Assembly: GCA_907164885.2 (NCBI GenBank)
Contig: OU015497.1
Coordinates: forward strand, 65,665,077-65,729,076
Source: Dolomedes plantarius
Lineage: Eukaryota; Arthropoda; Arachnida; Araneae; Dolomedidae
Direction of reading: 5' to 3'
DNA: 64,000 nt
The position numbers and the translations under genes are program-made. Each line of letters begins with the position of its first letter. The stretch's first letter is position 1. The notes under the pieces were generated by a model. That model ran no database searches and was not told where the DNA came from. It saw only the letters and a program-made list of their open reading frames with translations. Of the stretch, positions 43,265 to 53,449 are shown one piece after another.

Positions 43265-46200
43265 TGTTTTCTTTCGAAGTAACATATATATATATGCATT
43301 TCATCTCAACATTGTATTATGAATCTACTGGCTGAAATTTTTCTCCTTAGAAAACTGTATTTTATTAAAGGATTTCTCACTTTGAGAATACTAAAAAAAA
43401 AAAAAAAATATTGAAGTCCTATTAAATTATTGAATATTTCAAAACATTCTTTACACTCTCTTCAGTGTCTTTTATGGCATCGAATTATGGATTAATTTTG
43501 ACTTGAAATCTAAATGCTTAATTATGTATCCAATAGATTTTTCGATATATGCTGCAGAATGAATGGTTCATAAGCACGTATCTGCAAAATAATGAATCTC
43601 AGATATATTATTAATTAAGTGTATATCTTCTTTCGAAGTCACATATATGCATTTCTTCACAATATTGTGAATCTACAGGCTACTTTTTTCCTCCATAGGC
43701 ACTATATTTTATTCTTTTTAATAATACTCATAAAATTTTAATTAAAGTCCAATTAAATCATTGAATATTACAAAAATTCTTTATATTCTTCTCAATGTCT
43801 TTCAATGCATTGGATTATGGATTACTTTTGGCTTAATACCAAAATACTTAATTATGTCTTTAATATATTTTTCGATATATGCTGCTGAATGAATGGTTTG
43901 CAAGCATGTACCTGCAAAGTTATGAATCTCAGATTTATTATTAATAAAAAATATATCTTCTTCCGATATAATATATATGTGTATAATCTCAATATTGTAG
44001 GTCTACTGGGTAAATTTTTCCTTCATAGACACTGCATTTTATTCCCTTAAATAATACTCATACAAATTTAAAGTCCAATTATCAATATTTTAATATCTAA
44101 TTATCAAGAAATACAAACTTTTATAAAAATCTAACTTATTAACTATATTCACCTTTAATTTAAATAGCAACAAACATCCATGCAGAAAAAATGCATGAAT
44201 ATAATTATTAGCTTTATTTTCTTCTGAAAAATATTGTATAAATCAGAAAAATATAGGTATAATCTTTGAAACGCACAAATAATTCATGAATATAATTATT
44301 TGTTAAGAAGCGGAAAAGACCCGAAAAAAAATCCCCCTCCCCCCCCCAAAAAAAAAAAATCCATGAATGAATGCCCTTTTGAGTGGGGTAATGCTTCCCA
44401 CGCCAATTTTGGCGTTCTGGAGCGCAATTTCGCTAAAATCTCGCCAAAACAGTCCCGATTCGAGACCGCAGCCCTCAATATTGTAGATCTACTGGGTAAA
44501 TTTTTCTTCCAGGGATACTGAATTTTATTCCCTTAAATAATACTCATACAAATTTAATTAAAGTCCAATTAAATTATTGAATATTTCAAAAATTCTTTAT
44601 ATTCTGCTCAATGTTTTTCATTGAATCGAATTATGGATTACTTTTGGCTAAATACCAAAATATGTAATTATGTCTCTAATATATTTTTTGATATATGCTG
44701 TTGAATGAATGGTTTATAAGCATGTATCTGCAAAGTAATGAATCGAAAATTAATTATTAATTGAATATATATATCCTTTCGAAGTAAAATATATGCATTT
44801 CGTCACAATATTATATTGTGAATCTACTGACTAATTTATTTTTCTATTGAAACTGAATTTTATTAAAAGATTTGTATGTTTAATAGTGCTCATAAAAGCT
44901 TAATTAAAGTCCAATTAAATTACTGAATATATTAAAAAAAGTCATTTATATTCTGATCAGTGTCTTTCAATGCATCGAATTATGGATTAATTTTGGCTTA
45001 AAACCTAAATACGTAATTATGTCTCTAATAAATCTTTCGATATACGGTGCTGCAATGAATGGTTCATAAGCACGTATCTGCAAATCAAGGAATCTCATTT
45101 ATTATTAAGCGAAAATATACCATCTTTTGAAGTAAAATATATCCATTTCATCTCAATATTGTATTGTGAATTTAGTAGTTAATTTTTTGTCTCCATAGAA
45201 CCTGTATTTTATTTTATTCTCTTTAATAATACTCATAAAAACTTAATTAACAAAAATTCTTTATATTCTGCTCAGTGTCTTTCAATGCATCGAATTATGG
45301 ATTAGTTTTGGCTTAATACCAAAATACTTTATTATATCTCTAATATATTTTTCTATATATGGTGCTGGACGAATGGTTTGCTAGCATGTACCTGCAAAGT
45401 AATGAATCTCAGATATATTATTAATTAAGCATACATCTTCTTTCGAAGTCACATATATGCATTTCTTCACAATATTGTGAATCTACCGGCTAAAGTTTTC
45501 CTCCATAGACACTGAACTTTATTCTCTTTAATAATACACATAAAAACTTAATTAAAGTCCAATTAAATCATTGAATATATTTAAAAAGTTATTTATATTA
45601 TGTTCAATGCCTTTTATAGCATCGAAATATGGATTACTTTTTGCTTAATACCTGTGACATGAAATTATAATTATTACATGTTCTAACACCACTTAATAAT
45701 ACCAAAATACTTAATTATGTCCCTAATAGATTTTTCGATATATGCTGCTGGATGAATGGTTTGCTAGCACGTACCTGCAAAGTAGTAAATCTCATATATT
45801 ATTAATCAAGTATATATCTTCTTTCGAAGTCACATAAATGCATTTCTTCACAATATTATGAATCTACAGGATAAATTTTTCCTCCATAGACACTGTATTT
45901 TATTCTATTTAATAATACACATAAAAACTTAATTAAAGTCTAATTAAATTATTTTATATATTTTAAAATTCATTTATATTATGTTCAATATCTTTTATAG
46001 CATCGAATTATGGATTACTTTTGGCTTAAAACCTAAATGCGTGATTATGTCTCGAAAAAAATTTTCGATATATGCTGCTGAATGTTTGGTTCTTTTTCTG
46101 CAAATCTCATTTATTATTAATTAAAAATATATTTTTTTTGAAATTATATATCGCCATTTCATCTCAATATTGTATTGTGAATTTAGTAGTTATTTTTTTT

Positions 46201-46460
46201 TCTCCATAGAATCTGTATTTTATTTTATTATCTTTAATAATACACATAGAAACTTAATTAAAGTCCAGTTAAACTATCGAATATTTAAAAAATTCTTTAT
46301 ATTCTGTTCAGTGTCTTTCAATGCATTGAATTATGGATTACTTTTGGCTTAAAACCTAAATACGTAATTATGTCTGTAATAGATTTTTCGATATATGCTG
46401 CTGAATAAATGGTTCATAAGCACGTATCCGCAAAGTAATGAATCTAAGATTTATTTTCAA
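43265..46460. repeat. Tandem array, about 330-bp monomer, 8-9 copies
   Basis: A marker block close to ATCGAATTATGGATTACTTT followed by TGGCTTA recurs near 43484, 43810, 44630, 44980, 45292, 45620, 46004 and 46329. Each monomer also carries CTTTCGAAGT, ATATATGCATTTC, TTCGATATATGCTGC, GAATGGTT(C/T)ATAAGCACGTA and AATTAAAGTCCAATTAAAT. Spacing is 312-384 bp apart from one gap of about 820 bp that contains an insertion (44070-44474). Divergence between copies is moderate, with the best agreement between those at 43.6 and 45.4 kb. Confidence 0.9.
44070..44474. other. Foreign insertion inside the 330-bp array
   Basis: This 405-bp stretch does not match the monomer. It is flanked by an 80-bp direct duplication of monomer sequence (CTCAATATTGTAGGTCTACT at about 43989 and CTCAATATTGTAGATCTACT at 44474). 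It has C and A homopolymers at 44335-44360 and an inverted pair TTTTGGCG / CGCCAAAA at 44407-44451. Origin unknown. Confidence 0.6.
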
Positions 46461-47430
46461 TATGCTGCGTCACTCCACTTTTCCCCAAAGCCTCAAAGAA
46501 AATTTGTATGAATCCGTTTTTCCTCGAGCCCTCAACAAAATCGTGTTCTGAAATTCTGAGCGATGTTTCTCTCTTCCCTCCTTATATTGATCAACATAAC
46601 TCAAAATTTTCTTATTTAAATTTCCGTTCCTTGCCTCTTATTCATTTGAATTGAGAATTTGCACTAGATTTCTATGATAATCTCGAGATTTAGATTTTAA
46701 TTCATAGATTTACATTCAAATTTCTTTTTTTTTTTAGATTCGAAACAGTCCTTATTTAAATATAAACTTCATTTTCTATCATTTTTCTCCTCTGAAATTA
46801 TTTCGTGTTCTTTACATCTAAGAAATAGAAAAAAAGGAGGAGCTGCAAAAATTCGAAATAATTTGAAATAATTCTTTTTTTTTTTTACGCTAGGAAAAAA
46901 GGAACTGCAGATAAGAATTTCACGAGTACTTTTTAACAAATCAAGAAAAAAATAAATAAATAATTTCATAAAAAATTTCTATTTTTATTCTTTGAAGTAT
47001 GTATTCAGTGTTGTTTAATATACAATATAATGAACTTGTTATGAATATAAAGTGATACAAGACGCTGTAATTGGAATTCCTAAAGCTTCAGAAATCTTTC
47101 ATTTTTTTTTTGTATATTTATCAGTGTAATAGTTTTCTCAAGAACTTAAATTTAGAAATATAAAACTATTTCTTTTATCATGATAGTTATAGAAGATTAA
47201 AATGAATTAAATTTACAATATAGCAAAATAAAATTATTTTTTCATTTTAAAAGATTCAATGTGGTATTTTAGAAATATTCTTCTTAAAATGTAAAGCCAA
47301 TGCACAAATATATACAACATTTTCAACGCAAAATAATAAAAATAAAAATTTTTGAAAAATACAATTTGTTATTACTGAATTATTGTCAATTGGAAAATAC
47401 GTAAGTCCTTAAATTATCGACTTTGATAAA
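46461..47430. other. Unassigned A+T-rich DNA
   Basis: Nothing recognised. Confidence 0.45.
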
Positions 47431-47436
47431 AATAAG

Positions 47437-47463
47437 CAAACAAACATACAAACAAACAAACAA

Positions 47464-47520
<57 letters not shown>
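47437..47520. repeat. (CAAA)n-(CA)n-(TA)n microsatellite
   Basis: CAAA-type units to 47464, CA to 47488, TA to 47520, abutting the MITE that follows. Confidence 0.95.
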
Positions 47521-47523
<3 letters not shown>

Positions 47524-47691
47524 CCGATTCCGATCAATTGGACTACCGGTTAATCCGACCAGCCGCTTAATCGGATGAAGACCTCCGGACTGAATCCCAT
47601 CTTGTAACATTGGGCAAGTTCGTTTAATTGGACCAGCCGGTTACTCGGACTAAAATGATAGCTTCCCGGTATTGTCTGACTAACCAGATTC

Positions 47692-47696
<5 letters not shown>
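47521..47696. mobile_element. pogo-like MITE between two (TA)n tracts
   Basis: The left end CAGCCGATTCCGATCAATTG and the right end on the minus strand TAGTCGAATCTGGTTAGTCA are degenerate inverted repeats. Internal AATTGGACTACCGGTTAAT and AATTGGACCAGCCGGTTACT repeat a subterminal theme. 176 bp, non-coding, (TA)n directly outside both ends. Confidence 0.65.
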
Positions 47697-47785
<89 letters not shown>

Positions 47786-47801
47786 TTATATATATATATA
47801 T
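47697..47801. repeat. (TA)n microsatellite
   Basis: One hundred bases of TA with a GTA and a TTTA interruption, ending at the LTR. Confidence 0.95.
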
Positions 47802-47937
47802 TGTAACGAAATTTACGAGTCTATGGCAATCTCACCAAATATGAGAGTTATCGCCAAATTGACGATGGATTTGGTGACTTATTTTGGTCACCAAATTTGG
47901 CGATATGGTGACAAATGGTCTCCAGCCTTCTAGGCCT

Positions 47938-47950
47938 TTCTGGAATGTTC
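47938..47950 (+). promoter_or_regulatory. Heat-shock-element-like site in LTR
   Basis: TTCTGGAATGTTC is a perfect three-box array TTCnnGAAnnTTC, the recognition pattern of heat shock factor trimers. It lies 46 bases upstream of the LTR TATA box and inside the perfect palindrome CTGGAATGTTCCAG. Function is inferred from the consensus only. Confidence 0.6.
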
Positions 47951-47995
47951 CAGTTATTTCTAGCTGTCCGGCCGATAGGGTGCGCTTTGGAAGTC

Positions 47996-48005
47996 TATAA
48001 ATATA
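47996..48005 (+). promoter_or_regulatory. LTR TATA box
   Basis: TATAAATATA, about 190 bases into the LTR and about 185 bases upstream of the poly(A) signal, the usual U3-R geometry. Confidence 0.65.
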
Positions 48006-48188
48006 CCTAAGATTTGCATTGGAAGTTCTTTTCTGCTGAGAATTGAATGTATTGAAAGCGCGGCAGACAAGTATTGTATTGAAGACTCTGTTATCCTGAC
48101 TTTTGTTTTTAGAGTTTTCTGCTTACAGAAGACAATTGTTACGTGTTTTCTTTTGAATTTGTGTATGCGCCTGAAGGAATTACAGAAT

Positions 48189-48194
48189 AATAAA
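48189..48194 (+). terminator. LTR poly(A) signal
   Basis: AATAAA, followed by TTTTATTTTGTGTG, a plausible downstream T/G-rich element. Confidence 0.55.
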
Positions 48195-48529
48195 TTTTAT
48201 TTTGTGTGAACTTTCTGAAGAGAATTTATTGAATCCCATCGAACCCAGGAAAACGGAACAATATACAAGGTGCGGCCATAAAGTAACCGGACAATTTTTT
48301 TATAAATCAGAAAATTATTACTCACCTTGAAATTAATTTATTTCCTTTAAAATAATCACCAAAAGATTCTATACAATTTTTCCAACGTTTCTTCAAATCA
48401 TCGAAACACTGTTTATAGACGTTGGAACTAACCATACGTAAAACACGCGTAACATTTTATTTAATATCCGAGACGTTTTCAAATATCTGTCCTTTCATGG
48501 ATTTTGTATTTTTTGATTAAAAAGAACTT

Positions 48530-48725
48530 ATTCACCACGAATTTGTTCCTGAAAATCAAACAATTAATCAGCATTTTTCAAGGAGGTGATTTTTTCGATT
48601 AAGAAACAGGATAAGGCAAGTTAGGAAGGAACTGTTTGATTTTGGGCAATGGTTTCTTTTACACGATAATGCTAGGTCCCATACAGCAATTTCTGTACAG
48701 CAATATTTTGCTAAGCATTCAATTA
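48530..48725 (+). pseudogene. mariner transposase fragment, upstream half
   Basis: The frame reads ELIHHEFVPENQTIN, then after an internal stop FFRLRNRIRQVRKELFDF and LLHDNARSHTAISVQQ. It then reaches FAKHSIT, where the coding sequence is broken by the nested element. 'HDNARSH' holds the second catalytic Asp (codon 48665-48667). 'HHEFVPENQTIN' is the standard mariner lead-in to that region. The first catalytic Asp and the helix-turn-helix domain are missing. One in-frame stop lies between the two blocks. Pseudogene. Confidence 0.85.
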
Positions 48726-50020
48726 CAGAGGCTGTTCGCACATATTTTAGACGATTTTGGTAAGCGGTAATAAAAAATAGTTTGCTACAAAAGAAATAAT
48801 TGCAATTGTACTATGTTTTTAAAAGTCAAAATTATCTTCTCTGGCTTGAAAGTTTTGTTTTTATTCAAAATGGCGTTTTTAACAAAGCAGTGGTTCGAAG
48901 GCTACGTTTATGCTCTTTCCGAAGAGAAATATGCATACTCCGTTATCCAAAAACGATGTGAGAGTCATGGTTTTGTGATATCTAAAGCGTCGATAGGTAA
49001 TATCGTCAACAAGAAAGGAAAAAAACGTCAAATTGGAGTCTCAAGTGGGACAAAAATTCTAAACAAGTATCCAAGGAAAAAACGGACATCTTCGACTATT
49101 GCAAAGGTACGTTGTTTAATGTTAAAAGAAAATAACCCTAGTCAAAGGACAGTTGCAAAATCATTAAAATGCTCGGTGTCCACTGTAAACAAAATAATAA
49201 ACGTTGATTTAAATCTTAAGAAAGCGAGACAATGTGCATCGTCTTCTTCCAAATCATATCGCTGAACGCAGGACACGCTGCAGAATTCTATATGAGAAAC
49301 ACTTATCCAAAGAAAAATGGAAAACAATTGTCAAAATAGATGAATCATGGGTGTATTTAAATGATTGATACAAAAAAGAGCCATTTATTATCATAAAAGA
49401 GGAGAAAATATTTAAGTACATGGTTCAAAGAATCGAAAGAAAGTTTTTCTAAAGGATTCATGATTGTTGCTGGTTTTTCTTATAATGGCAAGTGAAAAAT
49501 AAAGAGAGTGAAAAAAAATGTCAAGATTAACTCCAAATACTACCAGGAACATATTTTATCGTCAATTTTTCTGAATGAAATGCCATCGCTTTACCCACAG
49601 TGCCATCAATCTGTGAGACTCCATCAGGACAAAACTAGCAGTCACACATCAAAATCCACTGTAAATTTCCTATAAGAAATGGAACAAAAAACTGGTATCA
49701 AGGCCATACCCTTCACTGATATCCCTACTAAATCTCCCGATGTATCACCTATGGATTTTTGAGCTTTCGGACTTTTAAAATCTGCATTATCCAAACGTCG
49801 TCCCAAAACCCTTACAGGACTCTGAAAAGCTGTTCAGGAGGAATGGGATAGAATACCTCTTCTGACACTTCAAAAGGCATTATTATTCTGGAAATTGTGG
49901 TGTCGAAAGATAGTTCAGAATAAGGGATGTCATATAGAACATTTAAAACACAAGAATTTTATGTAATTTAGTTTTGTGAATACAATATACATCGTCTAAA
50001 AAATGTGTGAACAGCCTCTG
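48726..50020 (+). mobile_element. Nested Tc1/mariner-superfamily element, DD41D
   Basis: Inverted ends CAGAGGCTGTTCGCACATAT and, on the minus strand, CAGAGGCTGTTCACACATTT continue to TTTAGACGAT, about 30 bp in all. The TA duplication is exact (48724-48725 and 50021-50022). At 1295 bp it is full length for the superfamily, with one transposase gene reading outward to the right. Removing it restores the reading frame of the host mariner. Confidence 0.95.
48870..49966 (+). pseudogene. Full-length decayed Tc1/mariner transposase (DD41D)
   Basis: I place the start at the ATG at 48870 (MAFLTKQWFEGYVYAL). An intact N-terminal frame of 131 codons holds two helix-turn-helix segments, EKYAYSVIQKRCESHGFV and NPSQRTVAKSLKCSVSTVNK, separated by a basic linker (GKKRQIG, YPRKKRTSS). 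A frameshift near 49226 moves reading to VHRLLPNHIAERRTRCRI, leading to KTIVKIDESWVYLND with the first Asp (codon 49339-49341). After more frame changes, SVRLHQDKTSSHTSK gives the second Asp (49628-49630) and KSPDVSPMDF the third (49754-49756). There are exactly 41 residues between the last two. The tail runs KRRPKTLTGL to HIEHLKHKNFM and a stop at 49966. At least two frameshifts and several in-frame stops kill it. The transposase would cut and join DNA at TA in the nucleus. Confidence 0.9.
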
Positions 50021-50022
50021 TA

Positions 50023-50270
50023 CAGTGATAAATCACCCACCCTATTCTCCCGACTTATCGCCAGCTGATTTTTTCCTTTTTCCGAAGCTTAAGGTGGCCA
50101 TGAAAGGACAGAGATTTGAAAACGTCTCGGATATTAAATCAAATGTTACGCGTATTTTGCGAACGGTTAGTTCTAGCGTCTATAAACAGTGTTTCGATGA
50201 TTTGAAGAAACGTTGGAAAAATTGTATAGACTCCTTTGGCGATTATTTTGAAGGAGATAAATTTATTTGA
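50023..50270 (+). pseudogene. mariner transposase fragment, C-terminal half
   Basis: Reading resumes as VINHPPYSPDLSPADFFLF with the third catalytic Asp (codon 50067-50069), then KLKVAMKGQRF, SDIKSNVTRIL, CFDDLKKRWKNCIDSFGD and a stop at 50270. Across the insertion there are exactly 34 residues between the second and third Asp, the mariner signature. This half is uninterrupted. Its distal part (from about 50099) is also the right inverted arm of the element. Confidence 0.9.
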
Positions 50271-50337
50271 AAGTGAGTAATATTTTTCTTATTTATAAAA
50301 AAATGTCCGGTTACTTTATGGGCTTACCTTGTATATA

Positions 50338-50921
50338 CCGGGTGGCAAAAAAGTCCGTATATACTTTATAGATTCATAAAAACCGGAAAAATAACTAAAA
50401 TAAAAAAAAGATTTGGAGGGTTAGCATCGCTAGGTCACGTATTTTTATTTTTTTTTCTTTGAGACAGGAAAAATAAATAACTCAAAAAACAGCCGACAGA
50501 TGGCGCTGACTTACACAAGTCAAAGAAAAGATACGCAAATAACGAAAAGAATGCTTCTAAATCGTTTATTACAGCAGTAGGTGTTCCACATGACCCCTAC
50601 CACAGGGGATAAGGCATTGCAGTCTAGTCACAAATCCAGTAATGACAGAGTGCAGCAGGTCCGGATGTATACATGACACCTCTCGGCGGATCGCGGAACA
50701 ACGGTGAACTGGTTGTGGATTAGGAGCGCACGTTCTTATAACCGTTCTTATACCAGCGCCACATGTGGGCTGTTTTTTGAGTTACTTTTTTTCCTATCTT
50801 AAAAAAAAAAAATACCGTGACCCAGCGATGCTAACCCTGCAAACCTTTTTATATTTTGGTTATTGGTTATTTTTCCGGTTTTTATGAATTTTTAAAGTTT
50901 ATACGGACTTTTTGCCCACCC

Positions 50922-50923
<2 letters not shown>
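50338..50923. mobile_element. mariner-type MITE with 150-bp inverted ends
   Basis: The left end CCGGGTGGCAAAAAAGTCCG and the right end on the minus strand CCGGGTGGGCAAAAAGTCCG are followed inward by matching GGTTAGCATCGCTAGGTCAC / GGTTAGCATCGCTGGGTCAC, so the inverted arms span about 150 bp. TA flanks both sides. The middle (50500-50770, including GTTCCACATGACCCCTACC and an ACAGATGGCGCTG block) has no transposase frame. It begins six bases after the foldback mariner ends. Confidence 0.85.

Positions 50924-50972
<49 letters not shown>
50924..50972. repeat. (TA)n microsatellite
   Basis: TA tract abutting the MITE's right end. Confidence 0.95.
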
Positions 50973-50976
<4 letters not shown>

Positions 50977-51902
50977 GAATAATTGATGTATAGACATTAA
51001 AGTGTCGATGAGAAGGTAAAAACATAAATTATTATATCTTATGAGTCCTCCTTTCCCTGGTAGAAATGACAGTCTTCTTATGGTACGACGTTGGTTTAAA
51101 CAGGTCCAATCATTGGATGAACTTATTTCAGACACGTTTTATTGACAACTAATCTGGAGATCTTGCCTCCCTTGTCTATAATTAAGGATATGAGGGAGAA
51201 ATTGCGGAGAGCATTTTCTTCCTTAAACACAGCAACAAGTGTTGTTCAGATTCTGTTGTTCAGATATTACACCATGCTTCACATCTCCATTAAGAAATGC
51301 TGTTTATGGTTATTGTTGAATGTAATTCCATATGTGGCGAGAAAATGAGTTAAAGTTCGAGAAGCCCACACTGTCAGATTTTATCTTCGGTTCTTGTGAC
51401 GTTATTTATGTACGGTATATCCCTCATTTTCAGACCACATAGTACAGAGATATTTTACCATAAAAGTGATGACTTTTGCAAAATGATTCGATTATTGCAC
51501 ATTGATTTCATTTTTGAATAACTAAATTTGAGTTCTTCTAATGAATATTTTACAACATGTTCGCAGTACCTTAAAAAAAATCAATGTTTCATTCGGAAAT
51601 TGAATTTCTTTGAAATGCAAAGTTTGTTTAAATTAGGAAAACCCCTCGATGGACAGTTTATCTACTTCCTTATCATTCCTTTCCAATGGAATCTTGAAAT
51701 TCAAAAATATTTATTTTTATATATTCCAGACGTGCCTATACATTTCTCCAGAATTTATTTTCAACGTGAAATTAAATATAAGGTTTTCATCATTGTGTTT
51801 AAATATACTTTAATGGAAACGATAAAAATGAAATCTGCCGAATGCAAGAAATATTCCAAATTATGAGAAAACTTTAGATGCCTACACTTACATTTATCTT
51901 TA

Positions 51903-51903
<1 letters not shown>
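50973..51903. other. Unassigned DNA
   Basis: A 112-codon plus-strand frame (51528-51866) and a 68-codon frame (51142-51348) have no domain. A short fragment near 51690-51745 resembles the 356-bp unit at 37.9 kb. Confidence 0.45.

Positions 51904-51938
<35 letters not shown>
51904..51938. repeat. (TA)n microsatellite
   Basis: Thirty-five bases of TA. Confidence 0.95.
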
Positions 51939-51939
<1 letters not shown>

Positions 51940-52841
51940 TGGTAAATGTATTTAACAAATGAACATAACAAGGAAATACATAAATTATTATATTGTTGTT
52001 AAACATAGAAAGTATAAATAATATTTTAAATTCATCATGATATTTAACTTGTCAACATCATGGGTTATGCACGTTCAGGTGGTACGTAAATTTTTTAAGT
52101 ATCGGTAATTGAAAAAAAATTATGTGTTCTTAAACATCATCCTTGAAATAAAAAAGTTGTTTTCTCCAGCAGATACCATTTTGAGACCTAACAAAACATT
52201 ATTATTTGAAATACCGAATACCACAAAAAACTTTTTCTTTTATTTAAGAAATCCTAACAAGCTTTTTTTATTATAAAAGTCTGTACTTTAACTATCTATT
52301 TAAAGATTATCTAACGGATAATATATTTATCCAAATGTTACCTTTTTCACAATTTAACGTCAATGCATTTTGGAAATAACTCATTTAATATTCGGCATGT
52401 AAGATACTAATCATAATAATTAGCTCATCAGTAATAAAAATAACGAAATATAAACTTTGATAATGACTTACATTAAATAAACCCATGACAAGGTTATATG
52501 TCCTTTGTGTCTAATTTGAAGCACTATACATTAAAATGGTGAATTACTCAATATAATTCAGGGATACAATTTCATAAACCCTGTAACCTCTCAAGCAAAT
52601 AAATTTTAGCAATAAAATTCTTCTTAAGAACTTATGTAGAGTGAGAAGATTAAGAGAAATCTATCATCTGAAGATGATACTTGAGACACTGAATTGTTTT
52701 CCTCTTGAGGTGAATTTGCGTTCTTCTTAAAGAGTTTATATATAAGTAGTTCTGCTTTGTTTTGCTTCCTTAAAGGGAAACATTTAGTTTCTTTACTACA
52801 TAACAGAATTTTCTTAAAAACATGAAACATATGTGTGTATT

Positions 52842-52842
<1 letters not shown>
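51940..52842. other. Unassigned A+T-rich DNA
   Basis: Nothing recognised. Confidence 0.45.

Positions 52843-52880
<38 letters not shown>
52843..52880. repeat. (TA)n microsatellite
   Basis: TA tract ending at a GATGGTCACGG junction. Confidence 0.95.
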
Positions 52881-52885
<5 letters not shown>

Positions 52886-53330
52886 TCACGGTGCTAACAC
52901 CGCGTAACATTTAAGTAAATAATTAATCTAAAATGCAGTCATCATTAAGGTCTGTGGCAAATAAAGACTATTTAAATAACAATTTAAGAACTTTATTAAT
53001 ACTAATTAACTCAATTCAATCAGCTACCGCTATTTCCCTTATTTCGCTATTTCCCATATTCCGCTATTTCATCTCAGCTCACGATACGTGACTTCGTTCA
53101 ACGGCGGACAACTCTAGTCTATGCTTTGTTCTTTTTCGCTCGCTGCAATTACGCGTTCGAAGCATCGTGAGTCAAACTCGAGTGATTTTGAAGAATCGAT
53201 GATTGCGTAAGTCCGAGCGCGCTCTAGGAAATTAATCATTGATGACCTCACAGTCTTGTGAATTCTCCGCTGCTTAAAACACATTGCTACTTCCTGAATT
53301 GGAAAAACATTAAAATATCTAATAGTACAT
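52881..53330 (-). other. Possible LTR fragment and 16-bp triplet repeat
   Basis: The minus strand holds AATAAAGTTCTT (near 52996), then TGTTACGCGGTGTTAGCACC (52890-52909) with a CGGTGTTAGCACCG palindrome, an LTR-like texture without confirmed partner or target duplication. At 53026-53070 the plus strand has three copies of a CGCTATTTCCCTTATT-type 16-mer. The block is less A+T-rich than its surroundings. Confidence 0.3.
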
Positions 53331-53403
53331 TACCGTTTCACGCTAATTTCCCTAATTTGAACCCAAACAAATATAATTAAATATAGTTTATGCTTCTAAA
53401 CAG

Positions 53404-53404
53404 T

Positions 53405-53449
<45 letters not shown>
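53404..53449. repeat. (CA)n-(TA)n microsatellite
   Basis: CA to 53430, TA to 53449. Confidence 0.95.

Larger units (their letters stand above)
47802..48260 (+). mobile_element. Solo LTR, 459 bp
   Basis: Begins TGTAACGAAATTTACGAG and ends GAAAACGGAACA, so it has the TG...CA ends of an LTR. ATAT precedes and follows it (47798-47801 and 48261-48264), consistent with a 4-bp target duplication, although the (TA)n flank makes this ambiguous. It has a TATA box (47996-48005), a poly(A) signal AATAAA (48189-48194) followed by a T/G-rich stretch, and a heat-shock-element-like motif upstream. No primer-binding site, gag-pol or second LTR follows; another element begins six bases later. It is therefore what remains after LTR-LTR recombination. 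Ty3/gypsy is the likely superfamily from length and ends, by inference. Confidence 0.8.
48266..50331 (+). mobile_element. Foldback-like DD34D mariner, split by a nested element
   Basis: Outer ends are CAAGGTGCGGCCATAAAGTA and, on the minus strand at 50331, CAAGGTAAGCCCATAAAGTA, each flanked by TA. Inverted similarity extends about 235 bp inward (48266-48500 versus 50099-50331). The right arm includes the last part of the transposase gene, so the left arm is an inverted copy of coding sequence. This is not the normal short mariner terminus. Between the arms lie two halves of the C-terminal transposase region, separated by the element at 48726-50020. Without the insert and its TA duplication the element would be 769 bp and lacks the DNA-binding domain. 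Confidence 0.9.

Noticed and set aside
51528..51866. 112-codon plus-strand frame
   Set aside because: No recognisable domain, and part of it lies in sequence related to the 356-bp repeat at 37.9 kb.
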